A DNA stretch of 64,000 bases from the NCBI RefSeq assembly GCF_041477585.1, contig NZ_JBGNYA010000001.1, positions 1,240,001-1,304,000 on the forward strand, read 5' to 3'. Source of the DNA: Halobellus sp. MBLA0158 (GTDB lineage: Archaea; Halobacteriota; Halobacteria; Halobacteriales; Haloferacaceae). Below are positions 63,177 to 64,000 of the stretch, one piece after another (the stretch's first letter is position 1; every line of letters begins with the position of its first letter). The translations under genes were made by a program, and so were the position numbers. Under the pieces are notes generated by a model. That model saw nothing but the letters and a program-made list of their open reading frames with translations, made no database searches and was not told the origin of the DNA.

Positions 63177-63671
63177 ATGGCGAACAAGATCTTCGATCGG
63201 GACACGTTGCTCGACCTCACCGTCAACGTGGTTCCCCTGTTCATCATCGCGTTCTTCGTCGTCGCGTTCGCGGTGATCTCACCGTTCGGCATCGACCCGA
63301 TGGCGTCGGCCATCCAGTTCGGGCTGCTCGCCATCCCGTTCGTCCTGCTGGCGATCCTGACGTACTTCGCCGGCCGCGCCGTCGCGGGGAGCGAACAGTC
63401 CGGCGACGTCTATCTCCCGGGCCAGGCCGGCGTCCGCGGCGCCGAACCGCTCGAAGGCTACGGCCACGACGAATCCGACTCCGAGGTCGAAGCCGAAGCG
63501 GCGGCCGGTGCGGTCGAAGGCGAGACCGACGCCGACGCGGGCGACGATGCCGAGGCGACCGAGACTGACGCCGCGAGCGCGGAAGACACCGAGGCGGACG
63601 AGGGCGACGACGGCGCGGACGCCGACGCCGCAGACACCGACGACGGCGACGACTCCTCGAAAGCGAACTGA
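63177..63671 (+). CDS. DUF6684-like membrane protein with acidic tail
   Basis: 164 residues. Two membrane segments (LLDLTVNVVPLFIIAFFVVAFAVI and FGLLAIPFVLLAILTYFAGRAV) precede a ~75-residue Asp/Glu/Ala tail. The position just before the subunit I gene and the start MANKIFDRDTLLDLTVNV fit DUF6684, a haloarchaeal family associated with cytochrome oxidase. Function unknown. Confidence 0.72.
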   Translation: MANKIFDRDTLLDLTVNVVPLFIIAFFVVAFAVISPFGIDPMASAIQFGLLAIPFVLLAILTYFAGRAVAGSEQSGDVYLPGQAGVRGAEPLEGYGHDESDSEVEAEAAAGAVEGETDADAGDDAEATETDAASAEDTEADEGDDGADADAADTDDGDDSSKAN

Positions 63672-63829
63672 GCCGCTTCCGCCGGCGTTCGATACGCGTT
63701 CTTCTCTCGGCGGATTCTCGTTCGTCACGTTCGATTCCCCCGCTGTGCCTCCTGTCGGTCGTTTTATCGGAGCTGAGACGGCTGCGCCGTCCCGAACCTT
63801 TCATTACCTTTCGTTCCTCAGACTCCCCT

Positions 63830-64000
63830 ATGCAGGTCAACGGACAGCTCGCACTGACGGTCCTTATGGGGCTCTTCCTCGTGGCCGTCGCCGCGTGGCT
63901 CGCGCGGATCGAAAACTGGCGTTCGTACAGCCCGATCGCGGGCGGCGGCGCCTTCGGGCAAGGGGAAGGATACGTTTCCGAGGAGAAACCGTCCGGTGTC
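63830..64000 (+). CDS. Heme-copper oxidase subunit I, N-terminal fragment cut by the window edge
   Basis: 57 residues are in view: an opening MQVNGQLALTVLMG, a first membrane helix LFLVAVAAWLARIENWRSY and a cytosolic segment ending EEKPSGV. In haloarchaeal oxidase subunit I the same pattern leads to the RWLTTVDHKDIG start of the core, which lies outside the window. The acid/heme ligand residues therefore cannot be checked. It is preceded by DUF6684 as in other haloarchaea, and coxC is 7.6 kb away. Confidence 0.7.
   Translation, partial: MQVNGQLALTVLMGLFLVAVAAWLARIENWRSYSPIAGGGAFGQGEGYVSEEKPSGV

Overview
The window is chromosomal DNA of a halophilic archaeon (class Halobacteria; gene content looks like Haloferacales, genus not determinable by reading). 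The reasons are a high GC content, very acidic proteins, TATA boxes about 27 bases before start codons (leaderless transcription), ATGA and longer start/stop overlaps, a gdh-gfcR pair, an archaeosortase, KEOPS Pcc1, diphthine synthase, archaeal S15 and S3Ae, and Tat lipoproteins with an RR motif and lipobox.

Layout. (1) 0.1-9.1 kb, mostly core metabolism: a PurN-AICAR transformylase fusion, purB, glucose dehydrogenase with its regulator gene gfcR, a monothiol glutaredoxin, a LigM-like O-demethylase, an ACT-domain protein and aroD. (2) 9.1-23.9 kb, accessory carbon catabolism: two metallo-beta-lactamase-fold paralogues, a zinc dehydrogenase, a TRAP transporter whose DctQM and DctP genes are separated, an auxin-efflux-type carrier, glycerate 2-kinase, a D-2-hydroxyacid dehydrogenase, an RraA-like aldolase, an IclR regulator, a uronate-dehydrogenase-like SDR and a CysD-like ATP pyrophosphatase. 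A shared palindrome (TTCAAC-N3-GTTGAA) near the IclR gene, the SDR gene and the two MBL-fold genes suggests one regulon. (3) 23.9-36.5 kb: a form I aerobic CO dehydrogenase operon (coxG-M-S-L, XdhC-YHS, coxD, coxE, a DUF364 protein, XdhC) facing moeA-mocA, which would help make the molybdenum cytosine dinucleotide cofactor. CoxL has the AYRCSFR active-site motif and the conserved GVGES glutamate. (4) 36.5-43.8 kb: a Liv-type ABC transporter next to an acetamidase/formamidase gene, then a tiny AbrB-type regulator with an 18-bp palindrome over its promoter. (5) 44-64 kb: a histidine kinase, MFS, MATE and ZIP transporters, tRNA-Ala(GGC), the rps15-RecJ-like-pcc1-rps3ae operon, a cupredoxin, archaetidylserine synthase, squalene synthase, heme-copper oxidase subunit III, dph5, archaeosortase A, a DRG GTPase and the start of heme-copper oxidase subunit I.

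How it may work together (inference). CO oxidised by CoxLMS would feed electrons to the respiratory chain, of which a cupredoxin and two oxidase genes lie in the same window. The Liv/amidase cluster could supply nitrogen from small amides. The region 2 genes look like uptake and oxidation of sugar acids or related hydroxyacids ending at 2-phosphoglycerate. No transposase, integrase, CRISPR array or rRNA gene was seen.
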